Positions 8,054-17,528 are shown, counted from the stretch's first letter. The stretch: DNA of 64,000 nt from an uncultured Prevotellaceae bacterium (GCA_900318345.1 ONKD01000001.1:1-64000), one strand, 5' to 3'. Numbers and translations are program-made. Notes: generated from the letters alone by a model not told the origin.

Positions 8054-8647
8054 TTATTGTTGATATTCGTGTTGATTAAGTAGCTGCAACACTTGTGGCA
8101 GCAATGCTGTTGTGTTATCGTTGATAATGGGTCGTTCACCTTCGACAAGTTGGTCCTCGATGGTCTGGGCCGCAATCCTGTCTTTTACCTGTTGGGCCGT
8201 GAGACCGCTGCGTTTCATGACTCGGTCAATCCTGACCGATGTTGGGGCTGACACATGCCACACGTCGTCGACCATGCTGTCGAGGCCCGCAGTGCGCAGC
8301 AAGGCCGTCTCAACAAAGGACACAGAAGCACCATGTTGGGCCTGTTCGTCAGCCCAGCGCCGCATGTCACGGGCGGTAGCGGGATGGACAATGCCGTTGA
8401 GAAGGGAGAGCTTGTCGGCGTCAGCGAAAGCCACTCGGCTGAGGTGCTGGCGATTCAAGGTGCCATCATCAAGGTAAGTTTCGTCTCCAAAAGCCATCTG
8501 TAGCTGTTTCCTAACCTCGGGGTCAGTGATCATGAGCGTCTTGGCTCGGCTGTCGCAGTCATAGACGTTGTAGCCCATGACCTGTACCATGCGCGCGACA
8601 ACACTCTTGCCGCAACCAATGCCGCCTGTAATTGCTATCAGTCTCAC
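8054..8647 (-). CDS. coaE: dephospho-CoA kinase
   Basis: The enzyme performs the last step of coenzyme A synthesis, phosphorylating the 3' hydroxyl of dephospho-CoA. The P-loop GGIGCGKS lies right at the N-terminus, followed by YDCDSRAK and the lid region around RSGLTAQQVKDRIAAQ. I prefer the GTG at 8647, which gives 197 residues beginning (M)RLIAITGG and abuts the stop of the YbbR gene. An ATG at 8674 would add nine residues and overlap that gene by 26 bases, which does not resemble the family's usual N-terminus. A second CoA gene, coaBC, lies about 6 kb away on the same strand. Confidence 0.95.
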   Translation of the reverse strand: MRLIAITGGIGCGKSVVARMVQVMGYNVYDCDSRAKTLMITDPEVRKQLQMAFGDETYLDDGTLNRQHLSRVAFADADKLSLLNGIVHPATARDMRRWADEQAQHGASVSFVETALLRTAGLDSMVDDVWHVSAPTSVRIDRVMKRSGLTAQQVKDRIAAQTIEDQLVEGERPIINDNTTALLPQVLQLLNQHEYQQ

Positions 8648-8648
8648 G

Positions 8649-9611
8649 TTAATGCTTCTCGATAATGTATTCAACGCTATCGTGTGAAAAAGTCACATTT
8701 TGATAGGCTGCCGGCATCTCGCCAATCATCACTTTCACCTTGTTACTCTTGGAATTAAAGTCCACCGAGTTGTAATCCACCACCGCAGTGATACCTGTAT
8801 CGTCGCTGATGCGGCTGACGGGTGAGCGGTAGGTTACCTCTACATCGCTAGGGAAGAGCAGCATCTTTACGCCTGTCGGCGCGTTGCGCACAGCAATCTT
8901 GACCGAACGTGTCTGCGACTTCAACTTCTCGATGGGGACCATAATTTCGATGGCACGAGGCTCAACTACAGCGTTATTGATGGGTGCAATGGCTACCTTG
9001 CGACGCAATGTATCGGTCAATTCGGTTTCCTCCACATGATAGGTATAAACCTCATTGATATTGCTTAATGTCTTGGCATCGCTGAATACAAGAACCGAGT
9101 CCTGACTCTGGATTAAAGCGCCATAAAGGGTATAATCTTCGCGAGGCTCAACGACAATATCGGTCTTAATGGGCACCTTCTTTCCTGGCAAATCAGTGAA
9201 TTTGATATTAAGGGATTCAGGGAGCACATTGATGATTGTGCTGTGCTTGTTCAGCACATGGGACAATGCCTTCTTGAGATGACTCTGGTCAACCTTAAAA
9301 TCACTGATGCCATCGCTGTAATCGGTCAGGCGCAGCGTGAGGGGCTTGGTCTTGTTGAACAGGTAAGAGAAAAACCTGTAACCACGGTCTTTAACCGTAA
9401 CGGTGAGCGTATCAGGCACTTTAGACAACAGATGCACATTGTTGGGCTTGTTGATCTCCAATGGCACTTGTATGTCTAACTGTATGTCACCGTTGAACGT
9501 CAAGAAACTCCAGAAAATCGCTGAAATGATGACAAAAGACAAGTACAAGAGTATCGACCTCGTGCGAGGCGACTCCTGCAGTTTTGTCTTTATTTTTTTC
9601 AAGAGTTTCAT
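8649..9611 (-). CDS. YbbR-like domain membrane protein
   Basis: This 320-residue protein has a short basic cytoplasmic N-terminus, one transmembrane helix at about residues 19-38 (ILLYLSFVIISAIFWSFLTF) and a long extracytoplasmic beta-rich part made of YbbR-type repeats (VPLEINKPNNV, PVKIAV-type strands, VEVTYRSPV). YbbR proteins are related to CdaR, the regulator of c-di-AMP synthesis in Firmicutes; whether this applies here is not shown by the sequence. The order yajC - YbbR - coaE on one strand with gaps of 25 and 1 bases indicates a conserved operon. Confidence 0.9.
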   Translation of the reverse strand: MKLLKKIKTKLQESPRTRSILLYLSFVIISAIFWSFLTFNGDIQLDIQVPLEINKPNNVHLLSKVPDTLTVTVKDRGYRFFSYLFNKTKPLTLRLTDYSDGISDFKVDQSHLKKALSHVLNKHSTIINVLPESLNIKFTDLPGKKVPIKTDIVVEPREDYTLYGALIQSQDSVLVFSDAKTLSNINEVYTYHVEETELTDTLRRKVAIAPINNAVVEPRAIEIMVPIEKLKSQTRSVKIAVRNAPTGVKMLLFPSDVEVTYRSPVSRISDDTGITAVVDYNSVDFNSKSNKVKVMIGEMPAAYQNVTFSHDSVEYIIEKH

Positions 9612-9636
9612 TCTTGTTCAACTGCGGAATGCTTGA

Positions 9637-9972
9637 TTATTTATTGGCAACTCCAGTACCGGATTCTGTAACGTCCTGCATCGACTGATAGATGGAATTC
9701 TTGTCAATCTTGATGGTGACGTTGTTGTCGATTTCCAGCAGAATATAGGTATCCTTGATCTCACGGATGCGGCCATAGATGCCACCAGCGGTCATTACCT
9801 TGTCGCCCTTCTTAAGACTCTCGCGGAAGGCGTTGATCTTCTTTTGCTTCTTTTGCTGCGGACCGATGATAAAGAAATAGAAAATGGCGATCATGGCAAC
9901 GATCATGAGAATAAAGCTCATTCCGCCACCTTGAGGTGAGCCAGCAGCCTGCAATAAGATAATGTTAAGCAT
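9637..9972 (-). CDS. yajC: Sec translocase accessory subunit YajC
   Basis: This 111-residue single-pass inner-membrane protein belongs to the SecDF-YajC complex that assists preprotein export. The transmembrane helix covers about residues 19-37 (MSFILMIVAMIAIFYFFII), followed by the family motif GPQQKKQKK and the cytoplasmic domain with LKKGDKVMTAGGIYGRI. It follows nusB by 54 bases and precedes the YbbR gene by 25 bases. Confidence 0.96.
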   Translation of the reverse strand: MLNIILLQAAGSPQGGGMSFILMIVAMIAIFYFFIIGPQQKKQKKINAFRESLKKGDKVMTAGGIYGRIREIKDTYILLEIDNNVTIKIDKNSIYQSMQDVTESGTGVANK

Positions 9973-10026
9973 AATTGTTCTGTTTTAGTGTAAATTATTA
10001 ATGAATTGATTGGTTACTAAGGTCAG

Positions 10027-10959
10027 TTAGCGTTTAAATATCTTGCCCTCTTTGTTCAACTTCTTGACCGCGTTGTTGAGGATGCCGTTGACAAACTGGC
10101 CGCTGCCGGCGGTGCTGAAGTTCTTAGCCAGCTCGATATACTCATTGAGTGTAACGGGAGCCGGAATTTTGTCAAAGGTGCGCAACTCGGCCAGGGCGGC
10201 ACACATGATGATGCGGTCCATGAGAACAATGCGGTCCTTGTCCCAACGGCTGTCCTGTACCAACTCGTCGATGAGTGCGTTATTCTCGGGCATCATGGTA
10301 ACGGCTGCAGTGAACAGGTTCTTGCCAAAATCGCTGTCCTCGTCGTCTTTAAACATGGGCAGAATGGCATCCTCGGCGCCGTCGGCGATTCTCCTGAAAG
10401 TCTTGCACACAAATTGTCCCACGAGGTCTAAATCGTCATCGGTCCAGAAGAGTGACTTTTGCTCAATAGTTTCAGCCATGAGTTCATCGGGGAGGATAAC
10501 ATGTTTCATCAGCTGTTGCCACACCATGCTATCGGCTTCCATGCCCGTCTCCTGGCTATTCATGTAATCGTTATAATCATCGCTCTTGATGATCTTATCG
10601 AGCATTAATCGCTCAAAGATTGGATCATCATTCCAAGTCACAGTGTGCTCTTGAGCAAATTGCTGCAACATCTCATTGGAAGCCAACGCCTTTACCAACT
10701 GGTTATCGACAAACTTGGTGTTAGGGTTAAGTTCCTCCTCGGTGGGAAGGTACTTGTTTCGGGCCTCATCGAGACGCATTTCCTGGATGTGGGTTAGCTC
10801 CACCGGCAACTTCATGAGGTAGTGGTAAAGCTCGTAAGTTTTAGCAAGACAGTTATCAAGATCCTTGAGCGCTTTAGCCAAAGTGCACTCAGGTCTTGTA
10901 AGCATATAGGAGTACAGGGTTTGTACGACTTTTGTTCTGATTAATACTCGGTTTATCAT
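10027..10959 (-). CDS. nusB: transcription antitermination factor NusB
   Basis: From ATG 10959 the protein has 310 residues. The start MINRVLIRTKVVQTLYSYM matches Bacteroidetes NusB; an upstream in-frame ATG at 11013 lies on the promoter and is rejected. The protein is about twice as long as the proteobacterial form; the NusB fold with EFIELAKNF-like and AGSGQFVNGILNNAVKKL segments (NEYIELAKNFSTAGSG) is in the C-terminal third, and the N-terminal region carries an additional helical extension usual in this phylum. NusB binds the boxA element of rRNA leader transcripts with NusE. It leads the nusB - yajC - YbbR - coaE run. Confidence 0.95.
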   Translation of the reverse strand: MINRVLIRTKVVQTLYSYMLTRPECTLAKALKDLDNCLAKTYELYHYLMKLPVELTHIQEMRLDEARNKYLPTEEELNPNTKFVDNQLVKALASNEMLQQFAQEHTVTWNDDPIFERLMLDKIIKSDDYNDYMNSQETGMEADSMVWQQLMKHVILPDELMAETIEQKSLFWTDDDLDLVGQFVCKTFRRIADGAEDAILPMFKDDEDSDFGKNLFTAAVTMMPENNALIDELVQDSRWDKDRIVLMDRIIMCAALAELRTFDKIPAPVTLNEYIELAKNFSTAGSGQFVNGILNNAVKKLNKEGKIFKR

Positions 10960-10979
10960 AATGTCAAAGTTTGAACTTG

Positions 10980-11010
10980 CAAAATTAACGATTTTTGGCG
11001 TGATGGGCAA
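10980..11010 (-). promoter_or_regulatory. promoter of nusB
   Basis: On the minus strand TTG (11008-11010), 20 bases, then TAATTTTG (10980-10987). The start codon at 10959 is 21 bases downstream of the -7 box. Confidence 0.78.
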
Positions 11011-11022
11011 CAATAGGAGGCA

Positions 11023-11781
11023 CTAATTCACTGCTTGGTTGTCGTTGATGCGCTGTCTCACGACTTCATAAATCATGATGCCACCAGCAACCGAAACATT
11101 GAGTGAATTAATGTGGCCAAACTCGGGAATGAGCACTTGAGTGTCGCATAACTTCATTATTTCGGGTGAAATGCCTTTATCCTCAGCGCCTAGAACGATA
11201 GCCACTGGACCCGTGTAATCGGCATGAGTGTAAGGTTGCTGGCTCTTGTCACTAGTGCCCACAATCTTGAAGCCGCTGTTGCGCAAGAATTTTACTGCAT
11301 TTACCAGATTGTGCTCACGGCACACGGGTAGATAATTCAACGCTCCTGCCGAGGTTTTAACTGCATCAGCATTGACACTCACACTCTCGCGGTCGGGAAT
11401 GACGATGGCGCTCACGCCAGCACACTCACATGTGCGGGCCACTGCGCCGAAATTGCGCACATCGGTCACCCCGTCAAGGACAACGATAAAGGGATTTTCT
11501 CCCTCATCAAAAAAATGAGGCACCAAATCCTCGACACGGTAATAGGTCACTGCTGCCATCAGGGCGAGTACACCCTGGTGGTTGCGCCTCGTGATGCGGT
11601 CAATCTTTTGAACCGGCACCCGTTGCACGGGTATGCGCAAAGCTCTTGCCTGCTCGATGATTTCCTGTGCAGTTTCGGGCTTAAGGGTTTTGCTCAACAA
11701 GATTTTATCGATGTCTTTTCCAGCATCGATTGCTTCGAGTACTGCATGAATGCCATAGATGTATTGGGTGTTGTCTATCAT
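11023..11781 (-). CDS. rlmB: 23S rRNA (guanosine2251-2'-O)-methyltransferase RlmB (TrmH family)
   Basis: This 252-residue SpoU/TrmH-family enzyme has an N-terminal RNA-binding substrate domain (about 1-80, beginning YIYGIHAVLEAI) and a C-terminal knotted SPOUT domain. The three SPOUT motifs are readable: NFGAVARTCECAG, IVLGAEDKGIS and IPEFGHINSLNVSVAGG. The expected reaction is 2'-O-methylation of a guanosine in the peptidyl-transferase loop of 23S rRNA, although some family members act on other sites. The start ATG overlaps the recN stop codon (11778-11781, ATGA), so it is coupled to recN. Confidence 0.93.
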   Translation of the reverse strand: MIDNTQYIYGIHAVLEAIDAGKDIDKILLSKTLKPETAQEIIEQARALRIPVQRVPVQKIDRITRRNHQGVLALMAAVTYYRVEDLVPHFFDEGENPFIVVLDGVTDVRNFGAVARTCECAGVSAIVIPDRESVSVNADAVKTSAGALNYLPVCREHNLVNAVKFLRNSGFKIVGTSDKSQQPYTHADYTGPVAIVLGAEDKGISPEIMKLCDTQVLIPEFGHINSLNVSVAGGIMIYEVVRQRINDNQAVN

Positions 11782-13445
11782 TGTCTCTTTTTGTTATTAA
11801 TTAGGGATTTTGCGTTATTGATGGCTGCTTGGTTCAGGTCCTTGCCGCTCAACATGCGAGCAATTTCCATGACATGTTCCTCGGGACCGAGCGTCTCCAC
11901 ATGGGTGAGTGTCTCGTCCTGGGTGTCGGTTTTGAATACGCGCAGGTGGTGGTCACCATTGGCAGCGACTTGAGGCAGGTGGGTTATGGCGATGACCTGG
12001 ATTGTGCTGGCAATATCGAGCATCATCTCACCGATCATGTTAGCAACATCGCCACTAACGCCAGTGTCCACCTCATCAAAGATGATACTGGGCAGTTGCA
12101 TGTGGCGGGCAATGATGGTCTTGATGCATAGCATGACGCGTGAGATCTCGCCACCCGAGGCCGTGTCTTTGACAGGCATGGGCCGCTGATTCTTATTGAA
12201 CGCCATCATAAATTCCACGTTGTCGGTTCCACTTTCCACAAGATCGGTGGAAGTGAACTCAACATCGAAGGCGATGTTTTTTAAACCTAACGGCATGGCC
12301 AGGGTAAGCAATTCTTCGCCAAATCGCTTAGCCGCCTGGTGGCGTTGGGCTGATAGTTGTATCGCTAGTTGTGACGCTACCTCGCGAGTTGCCGCTACTC
12401 GGGCCTCCAGTTCATTGATGATATCGTCGTTATGCTCAATCTCGCTTAATTGACGCTCATAATCGTGCTGGATTTCAAGCAATTGATTTACATCTTGCAC
12501 ATTGTGCTTGCGCTGCAGGGAATAAAGACTGTTTAAGCGGTCATTCACCCGATCGAGCTCAGCTGGGTCATCATTCAAGGTGTCGACAATCGAGGCCACG
12601 GTTTGAGCGATGTCCTTGAGGTCAATGAGTGAGGTCCTGACCCGCGATGGCATCCCTTCCACATCAGACAAGTTGCGCTCGGCATCTTCAAGCCGTTGAG
12701 CCACGATGGAAAGGCGGTCAAGAATGCTGTTTTCTTCACCACTGAGCTGATTCTCAACGTCCCATAATGATTCTTTCAACTCGGTTATATTACTCAGCTT
12801 GGATTGCAATGCCTCGAGCTCAGCATCCTCATCGGGTTTGAAATTCAAACTCTGGAGCTCGTCGAGCTGGAAACGAATATAGTCCTCGTCGCGGCGCAGC
12901 TTTTCAATCTCGCTTTGAGTGAGGTTAAGCTGCGTGGCTGCTTGACGATAGTCACGATAGGCTACCTTGTATTTCTCAAGCAGTTGGCCATTGCCGGCAA
13001 TGTTGTCGAGTATAGAAAGCTGGAAAGCAGGTCTCGACAGCAGCATATTGCTGTGTTGAGAATGGATGTCGAGCAATCGGGTGCTCAGTTCACGCAGCAC
13101 CGTTAATTGAACGGGAGTGTCGTTGATAAACGCACGTGATCTACCATTTGGTGCCAGTTCACGTCTAACCAAGCACTCATGGGCATCCCAATCGATGTCA
13201 TTGTCGTTAAAGAAAGGCTCCAAGCCGTAGCCTTGAATGTCAAAAGTGGCTTCGACTATTGTCTTTACCGATGCGTCACGTATTGCTTTGCTGTCGGCGC
13301 GTTCGCCCAAGATGAGCGATAATGCGCCCAGAATGATGGATTTGCCAGCACCAGTTTCACCCGTAATAATAGTTAACCCATCGTCAAACTTGATGTCCAG
13401 TTTGTCGATGAGCGCATAGTTAGAGATGTGCAGTTGCTTAATCAT
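11778..13445 (-). CDS. recN: DNA repair protein RecN
   Basis: This 555-residue SMC-like ATPase acts in recombinational repair of double-strand breaks. The N-terminal half-ATPase begins MIKQLHISNYALIDKLDI and has Walker A GETGAGKS near residues 29-36 followed by LGALSLILGERAD. The middle is a long coiled coil (about 150-370). The C-terminal half has the signature DTASGGEISRVMLCIK and Walker B IIFDEVDTGVSG. All catalytic elements are intact and the length is normal. It sits between rlmB (4-base overlap) and the DUF4835 gene (14-base gap). Confidence 0.97.
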   Translation of the reverse strand: MIKQLHISNYALIDKLDIKFDDGLTIITGETGAGKSIILGALSLILGERADSKAIRDASVKTIVEATFDIQGYGLEPFFNDNDIDWDAHECLVRRELAPNGRSRAFINDTPVQLTVLRELSTRLLDIHSQHSNMLLSRPAFQLSILDNIAGNGQLLEKYKVAYRDYRQAATQLNLTQSEIEKLRRDEDYIRFQLDELQSLNFKPDEDAELEALQSKLSNITELKESLWDVENQLSGEENSILDRLSIVAQRLEDAERNLSDVEGMPSRVRTSLIDLKDIAQTVASIVDTLNDDPAELDRVNDRLNSLYSLQRKHNVQDVNQLLEIQHDYERQLSEIEHNDDIINELEARVAATREVASQLAIQLSAQRHQAAKRFGEELLTLAMPLGLKNIAFDVEFTSTDLVESGTDNVEFMMAFNKNQRPMPVKDTASGGEISRVMLCIKTIIARHMQLPSIIFDEVDTGVSGDVANMIGEMMLDIASTIQVIAITHLPQVAANGDHHLRVFKTDTQDETLTHVETLGPEEHVMEIARMLSGKDLNQAAINNAKSLINNKKRQ

Positions 13446-13459
13446 CTCACATCCTAGTG

Positions 13460-14383
13460 TCAGTTAGTTTGGGTTTTCTTGATTTCGTCCAAGCGTGTTG
13501 TCTCGCTAGGATATATCTGGTAAAGCATCTCATAGACTGTCTCTTTCTCACTGGTGTTTGCCTTACTGTAGATGTTGATTAACTCATCGAGCTTGGCATC
13601 CTTGAACATGGTCAGGCACACCGATAGGGGAGCAACGTCATATATTTTGGCCAAATTTTCCAGCGTGTGGGTAATTGTAGAGCGGCCCTTATCCACAGTG
13701 ACAACCATCTGATCAAGGCCGAGCCTGTGATAATCGTAAAGCATTTGACGAATTGGTGAAGTCGCTTTATCGGTGAAAGCGCTCAGGACTGCACTGCGGT
13801 TAGTATTGTCCTCAAATGCTTTCCAGCCACTCTCGTTACTGCTTTGAGCAAGACGCACAATCTGGGCTGCACGTTCATAATAGGGGTTACCGCCATTAAG
13901 CTCAAATGTATCAAAGTCCATTGCGATGATCATATAAGCCCAGAAGTTAAGGATGGCCGTGAGGTTGTCCTGCATATCAATCTCAGAGTAAACGAGTTGC
14001 TGCCCCATGTCATAGGTGAAATTCACTTTAGTGTCTTTGAAATTGATGATTGCAGTGGTATAGGAACTGTTGTAGACAGGCCTTTGAGACTGTATCTGCA
14101 GGTCGCCTTGCATGACGCCTGTTGCATCGTCCCAGGAACTGAGGGTGATCAGGAGTTTGCAATAGATCTTCTCATTGGTTCCAAAAGTGGCATTGGTCCA
14201 CTTGGTCGTGTTCATGTAGTCGCTGACTGACTGCTTGAGCTCATTGAAAATGTCTCGATTGGCGTTAGAGATCTTGTCACAGTTGACATCCACCTCACAG
14301 TTAAGTTCGGTAGCCTCATCGTCGGCAATGGCGTTGAATGCGCTCATCAAAACCAACAGCAGTATCAATAACTTGTTTTTCAT
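13460..14383 (-). CDS. DUF4835 (PorD-like) secreted protein
   Basis: This 307-residue protein has a signal peptide (MKNKLLILLLVLMSAFNAIA, cleaved near 21) and then the family start ELNCEVDVNCDKI. It matches the DUF4835 family, whose members are annotated as type IX secretion PorD in Bacteroidetes. A strand-rich middle (LQIQSQRPVYNSSYTTAI) is followed by a helical half with the conserved MDFDTFELNGGNPYYERA segment. It overlaps the coaBC stop by four bases and precedes recN, the usual order in this phylum. Presence of this family alone does not prove an active type IX system; the secreted enzymes in this window end in dockerin-like repeats rather than type IX sorting domains. Confidence 0.88.
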   Translation of the reverse strand: MKNKLLILLLVLMSAFNAIADDEATELNCEVDVNCDKISNANRDIFNELKQSVSDYMNTTKWTNATFGTNEKIYCKLLITLSSWDDATGVMQGDLQIQSQRPVYNSSYTTAIINFKDTKVNFTYDMGQQLVYSEIDMQDNLTAILNFWAYMIIAMDFDTFELNGGNPYYERAAQIVRLAQSSNESGWKAFEDNTNRSAVLSAFTDKATSPIRQMLYDYHRLGLDQMVVTVDKGRSTITHTLENLAKIYDVAPLSVCLTMFKDAKLDELINIYSKANTSEKETVYEMLYQIYPSETTRLDEIKKTQTN

Positions 14384-15588
14384 TGTCTTGACAGATATGT
14401 GTATAAAACGTCAACAATATCATGGGCCACGTCTCGTTTGGACTTGCACTCGCCCTGAATCGTCTCACCCTTATCGGTGAAAATGGTCACCTTGTTGGTG
14501 TCGACCTGGAAACCAGCATTCTTGTCGCGCATGGAGTTCATCACGATGAAATTGAGGTTCTTGCGTTCCAGTTTACCTTGTGCGTTGGCTTGTTCATTGT
14601 CGGTTTCCAAGGCAAAGCCCACACTCACTTGGTCGTCACGCTTGGCTAGACCCACAGCTCGGGCGATATCGGGATTAGGCGTGAGTTGAATAACGGGATT
14701 CTGTGTTTTTTCACGCTTGATCTTGCTCTCGGCAACATGCTCAACCCTATAGTCGGCTACTGCTGCACACAGGATGATAGCATCGCTTTGGGGCAACGCC
14801 TGCATCACTGCATCGTGCATCTCGATGGCTGTGGTTACATCGATGCGGTTGATGTTACTGTTTTGAATCTTGAGGGCGACTGGACCTGCCACCAGTGTCA
14901 CATGAGCACCACGGCTGGCACACTCCTCGGCAAGCGCAAAGCCCATTTTACCCGAAGAGAAATTGCTGATATAGCGCACAGGGTCGATTTTCTCTACTGT
15001 AGGGCCAGCAGTGATGAGCACATGTTTCTCCTTCAGGTCCTGGCTCGATGAGAAAAAGTTGTCAAGGGCTTTAGCGATGTTTTCGGGTTCTTCCATGCGT
15101 CCTTTCCCAATGAGGTGGCTGGCAAGCTCGCCCTCGGCAGGCTCAATGATGTGGTTGCCGTAACTGCGCAGCAGCTCCAAATTGCGGATGGTGCTCGGGT
15201 GGCGCATCATGTCAAGATCCATCGACGGGGCGACAAACACAGGGGCTTTAGCCGACAAATAGGTTGTCACCAGCATGTTGTCAGCAATGCCGTTAGCCAT
15301 TTTGCCGATGGTTGATGCCGTGGCGGGGGCGATGATCATGGCATCGGCCCATAATCCCAGGTCCACGTGGCTGTTCCATTGACCTGTATTAGCGGTGAAA
15401 AACTCGCTGATGACAGGTTTGCCGCTCAGTGTCGAGAGCGTCAATGGCTGGATGAATTGTTTAGCATTAGGGGTCATGATTATCTGTACCTCGGCTCCAG
15501 CCTTAACCAGTAGCCTGGTGAGCGTGGCGCATTTATAGGCAGCGATGCCTCCCGTGATGCCAAGAATGATATGTTTGCCTTTTAACAT
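14380..15588 (-). CDS. coaBC: bifunctional phosphopantothenoylcysteine decarboxylase / phosphopantothenate-cysteine ligase
   Basis: The fusion performs two consecutive steps of coenzyme A synthesis. The N-terminal flavoprotein (CoaC, about 1-175) starts with GITGGIAAYK, carries the catalytic His in SHVDLGLWAD and the substrate segment APSMDLDMM, a variant of the enterobacterial PAMN motif common in this phylum. The C-terminal ligase (CoaB, about 190-400) has ITAGPTVEKIDPVRYISNFS and a KIKREK lysine motif. At 402 residues the length is normal. It is followed by the DUF4835 gene with a four-base overlap and preceded by the exonuclease gene with a 21-base gap. Confidence 0.97.
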   Translation of the reverse strand: MLKGKHIILGITGGIAAYKCATLTRLLVKAGAEVQIIMTPNAKQFIQPLTLSTLSGKPVISEFFTANTGQWNSHVDLGLWADAMIIAPATASTIGKMANGIADNMLVTTYLSAKAPVFVAPSMDLDMMRHPSTIRNLELLRSYGNHIIEPAEGELASHLIGKGRMEEPENIAKALDNFFSSSQDLKEKHVLITAGPTVEKIDPVRYISNFSSGKMGFALAEECASRGAHVTLVAGPVALKIQNSNINRIDVTTAIEMHDAVMQALPQSDAIILCAAVADYRVEHVAESKIKREKTQNPVIQLTPNPDIARAVGLAKRDDQVSVGFALETDNEQANAQGKLERKNLNFIVMNSMRDKNAGFQVDTNKVTIFTDKGETIQGECKSKRDVAHDIVDVLYTYLSRQ

Positions 15589-15609
15589 GATGAGCCCTCA
15601 AATGAAAGA

Positions 15610-16389
15610 TTATTTCTTGAATTGAATGTACAGTTTAGTGATGACTTGCTTGGTGTTCTCGGCAAAGTCACTTTTCATCATCCAATCATAATAACCAAAG
15701 TCGAGTTTGGTGAACACATCCTCGACCGTTTTCCCCTTGTGTTTGCCAAAGTTGAATACTGGTTGCTTATTCTCATTGAGGATGATGCGTCCCGCTAAAT
15801 CAACATTGCGGTTATGGGTCGAGTACTGTGACAGGTAATCCACATCGTTCTGCAGGGGTTCGGCGTCATTGGCATAATGATCTAATTGGGCCTTGAGCAC
15901 TTCGAGCGTGGTCTTGGCATCATCGGCAGCAGAGTGATGATGCTCCATGGGATGTCCGCAATAGAAGATGCAGGCAGCTTCCAGGTCACGTTTTTCGCGC
16001 TTGTGGTAGATGGTTTGCACGTCGATGAACTTGTGCTGGCTGGGGTCAAAGTTGACTCCAGCTTTGTTCAATTCCTGCACGAGCAGTGGGATGTCAAAGT
16101 TGTTGCTATTGAAACCAGCAAGATCACTGCCCTCAAAGATGCGGGCAATGTCATGGGCGCGCTCCTTGAAGGTGGGCTTGTCGGCAAGCATGTCATTGGT
16201 GATACCATGCACATTGATTGCTTGCTGTGGAATTGTCTTTTGAGGATTGAAACGATAGGTGTTGCTCTCCTCATGCCCATCGGGATACACCTTGACATAG
16301 GACAACTCGATGATGCGGTCCTCGGTGATGTTAAGCCCAGTCGATTCCAGGTCAAAGACGACGAGCGGGCGTTTCAGGTTCAGTTCCAT
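15610..16389 (-). CDS. DnaQ-like 3'-5' exonuclease with ExoX-type C-terminal module
   Basis: Residues 1-180 form a DEDDh exonuclease: VVFDLESTGL with the Asp/Glu pair (about 13 and 15), AGFNSNNFDIPLL with the next Asp, and HHSAADDAKTT with the general-base His and final Asp. The C-terminal part (about 205-259) reads FNFGKHKGKTVEDV and YYDWMMKSDF, the DUF3820-like module also found at the end of exonuclease X. It lies 20 bases after dnaN, so it may serve as a proofreading or repair nuclease. The DNA polymerase III alpha subunit is encoded about 29 kb away. Confidence 0.92.
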   Translation of the reverse strand: MELNLKRPLVVFDLESTGLNITEDRIIELSYVKVYPDGHEESNTYRFNPQKTIPQQAINVHGITNDMLADKPTFKERAHDIARIFEGSDLAGFNSNNFDIPLLVQELNKAGVNFDPSQHKFIDVQTIYHKREKRDLEAACIFYCGHPMEHHHSAADDAKTTLEVLKAQLDHYANDAEPLQNDVDYLSQYSTHNRNVDLAGRIILNENKQPVFNFGKHKGKTVEDVFTKLDFGYYDWMMKSDFAENTKQVITKLYIQFKK

Positions 16390-16409
16390 AAATCCAGAAT
16401 TGTGGTGAT

Positions 16410-17528
16410 TTAGATCATCATGGGCATTTGCAGCACGATGAGTTCTTCACCTGCCTTTTGCTCACTGGGAACAAATACGCCAGCACGGGCGGGGTCAAGT
16501 AATTTAAGGAACACGCCCTCGCAGTCGATGTTGTTCACCACATCAATGACATCAGCGCTCTTGAAGCCGATATTCATGGGCTCGCCGTTGTATTCACACT
16601 TGATGGTCTCCTCGGCAGCCGTTGAGTGGTCAACGTCTTGTGCTGTGAGCACAACATGGTCAGCGCTCAGGTCGAGTCTAACCAGTCCACCAACATTGGC
16701 AAACACAGCCACACGGCGCACTGCGTTGAGCAGGGTCATGCGGTCAACGGCCATGGTGTAAGGATTGTCCTCGGGAATAACTGAGTTGTAGTTGGGGTAT
16801 CGACCATTGATGAAACGGCATGACAACTGGAAATCAGCGTTTTCAAATGTGGCGCTGTTCTCGTCAACGGTGATATTGATGTTCTCCTCGCTGTTGCGGT
16901 CAATGATGCTGGACAAGATGCTGGCAGGCTTTGCCGGAAGGATGAAAGAACGTTCAAAGTTGGGCGTTACACTGGTCTGGCGGTAGCGTACCAGTTTCTT
17001 GGTATCACTGGATACAAACACGATCATGTCGGGCTTGATATCCCAGTAGATGCCAGTGAACTGAGGATGCATATCATCCTTGCCCACGGCAAACAAGGTG
17101 TGGCCAATACCGGCAGCGATGTTCTTAGCCGGCAGGGCAAACTGCTTGACGTCATTGGCATTGGCTGCTTTTTCAGGGAATTCATCGCCATTGAGTGCCA
17201 TCGCGTCATAGTAACCGTTGATGTAGGTCACCTTCACGGCCAGAGTCTCGTCATTGATCTCAAAGGTCAACGCGGTGTCAGGAAGCTCCTTCAGTGCGTT
17301 CACCGTGCGCTTCACGTCAATGGCGAACTTGCCCGAACCTTCCACATTCTGAACCTCGATATTGGTTGTGAGGCGGGTTTCCATATCACTACCGGTTACT
17401 ACCAGACGGTCACTTTGCAACTCAAACAGGAAATTGTCGAGAATAGCAAAGGCATTGTTGCTGCTCACCACTTTGCTCACGGCGTTGAGGCGTGAGAGTA
17501 ATAATTTGCTTTGGACGTTGAATTTCAT
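16410..17528 (-). CDS. dnaN: DNA polymerase III beta subunit (sliding clamp)
   Basis: This 372-residue protein has the three repeated clamp domains of about 120 residues each. It begins MKFNVQSKLLLSRLNAVSKV and ends PSEQKAGEELIVLQMPMMI, where the final methionine-rich strand corresponds to the usual VMPM-type C-terminus. The clamp tethers the replicative polymerase and many repair enzymes to DNA. It opens the dnaN - exonuclease - coaBC - DUF4835 - recN - rlmB block. A possible -7 box (TAAATTTG, minus strand, 17582-17589) lies 54 bases upstream of the start; no TTG sits at good spacing. Confidence 0.97.
   Translation of the reverse strand: MKFNVQSKLLLSRLNAVSKVVSSNNAFAILDNFLFELQSDRLVVTGSDMETRLTTNIEVQNVEGSGKFAIDVKRTVNALKELPDTALTFEINDETLAVKVTYINGYYDAMALNGDEFPEKAANANDVKQFALPAKNIAAGIGHTLFAVGKDDMHPQFTGIYWDIKPDMIVFVSSDTKKLVRYRQTSVTPNFERSFILPAKPASILSSIIDRNSEENINITVDENSATFENADFQLSCRFINGRYPNYNSVIPEDNPYTMAVDRMTLLNAVRRVAVFANVGGLVRLDLSADHVVLTAQDVDHSTAAEETIKCEYNGEPMNIGFKSADVIDVVNNIDCEGVFLKLLDPARAGVFVPSEQKAGEELIVLQMPMMI

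Noticed and set aside
13460-14383. Evidence for a complete type IX secretion locus.
   Set aside because: Only the PorD-like DUF4835 gene is present, in its usual housekeeping position; no other secretion components and no type IX C-terminal sorting domains were seen.
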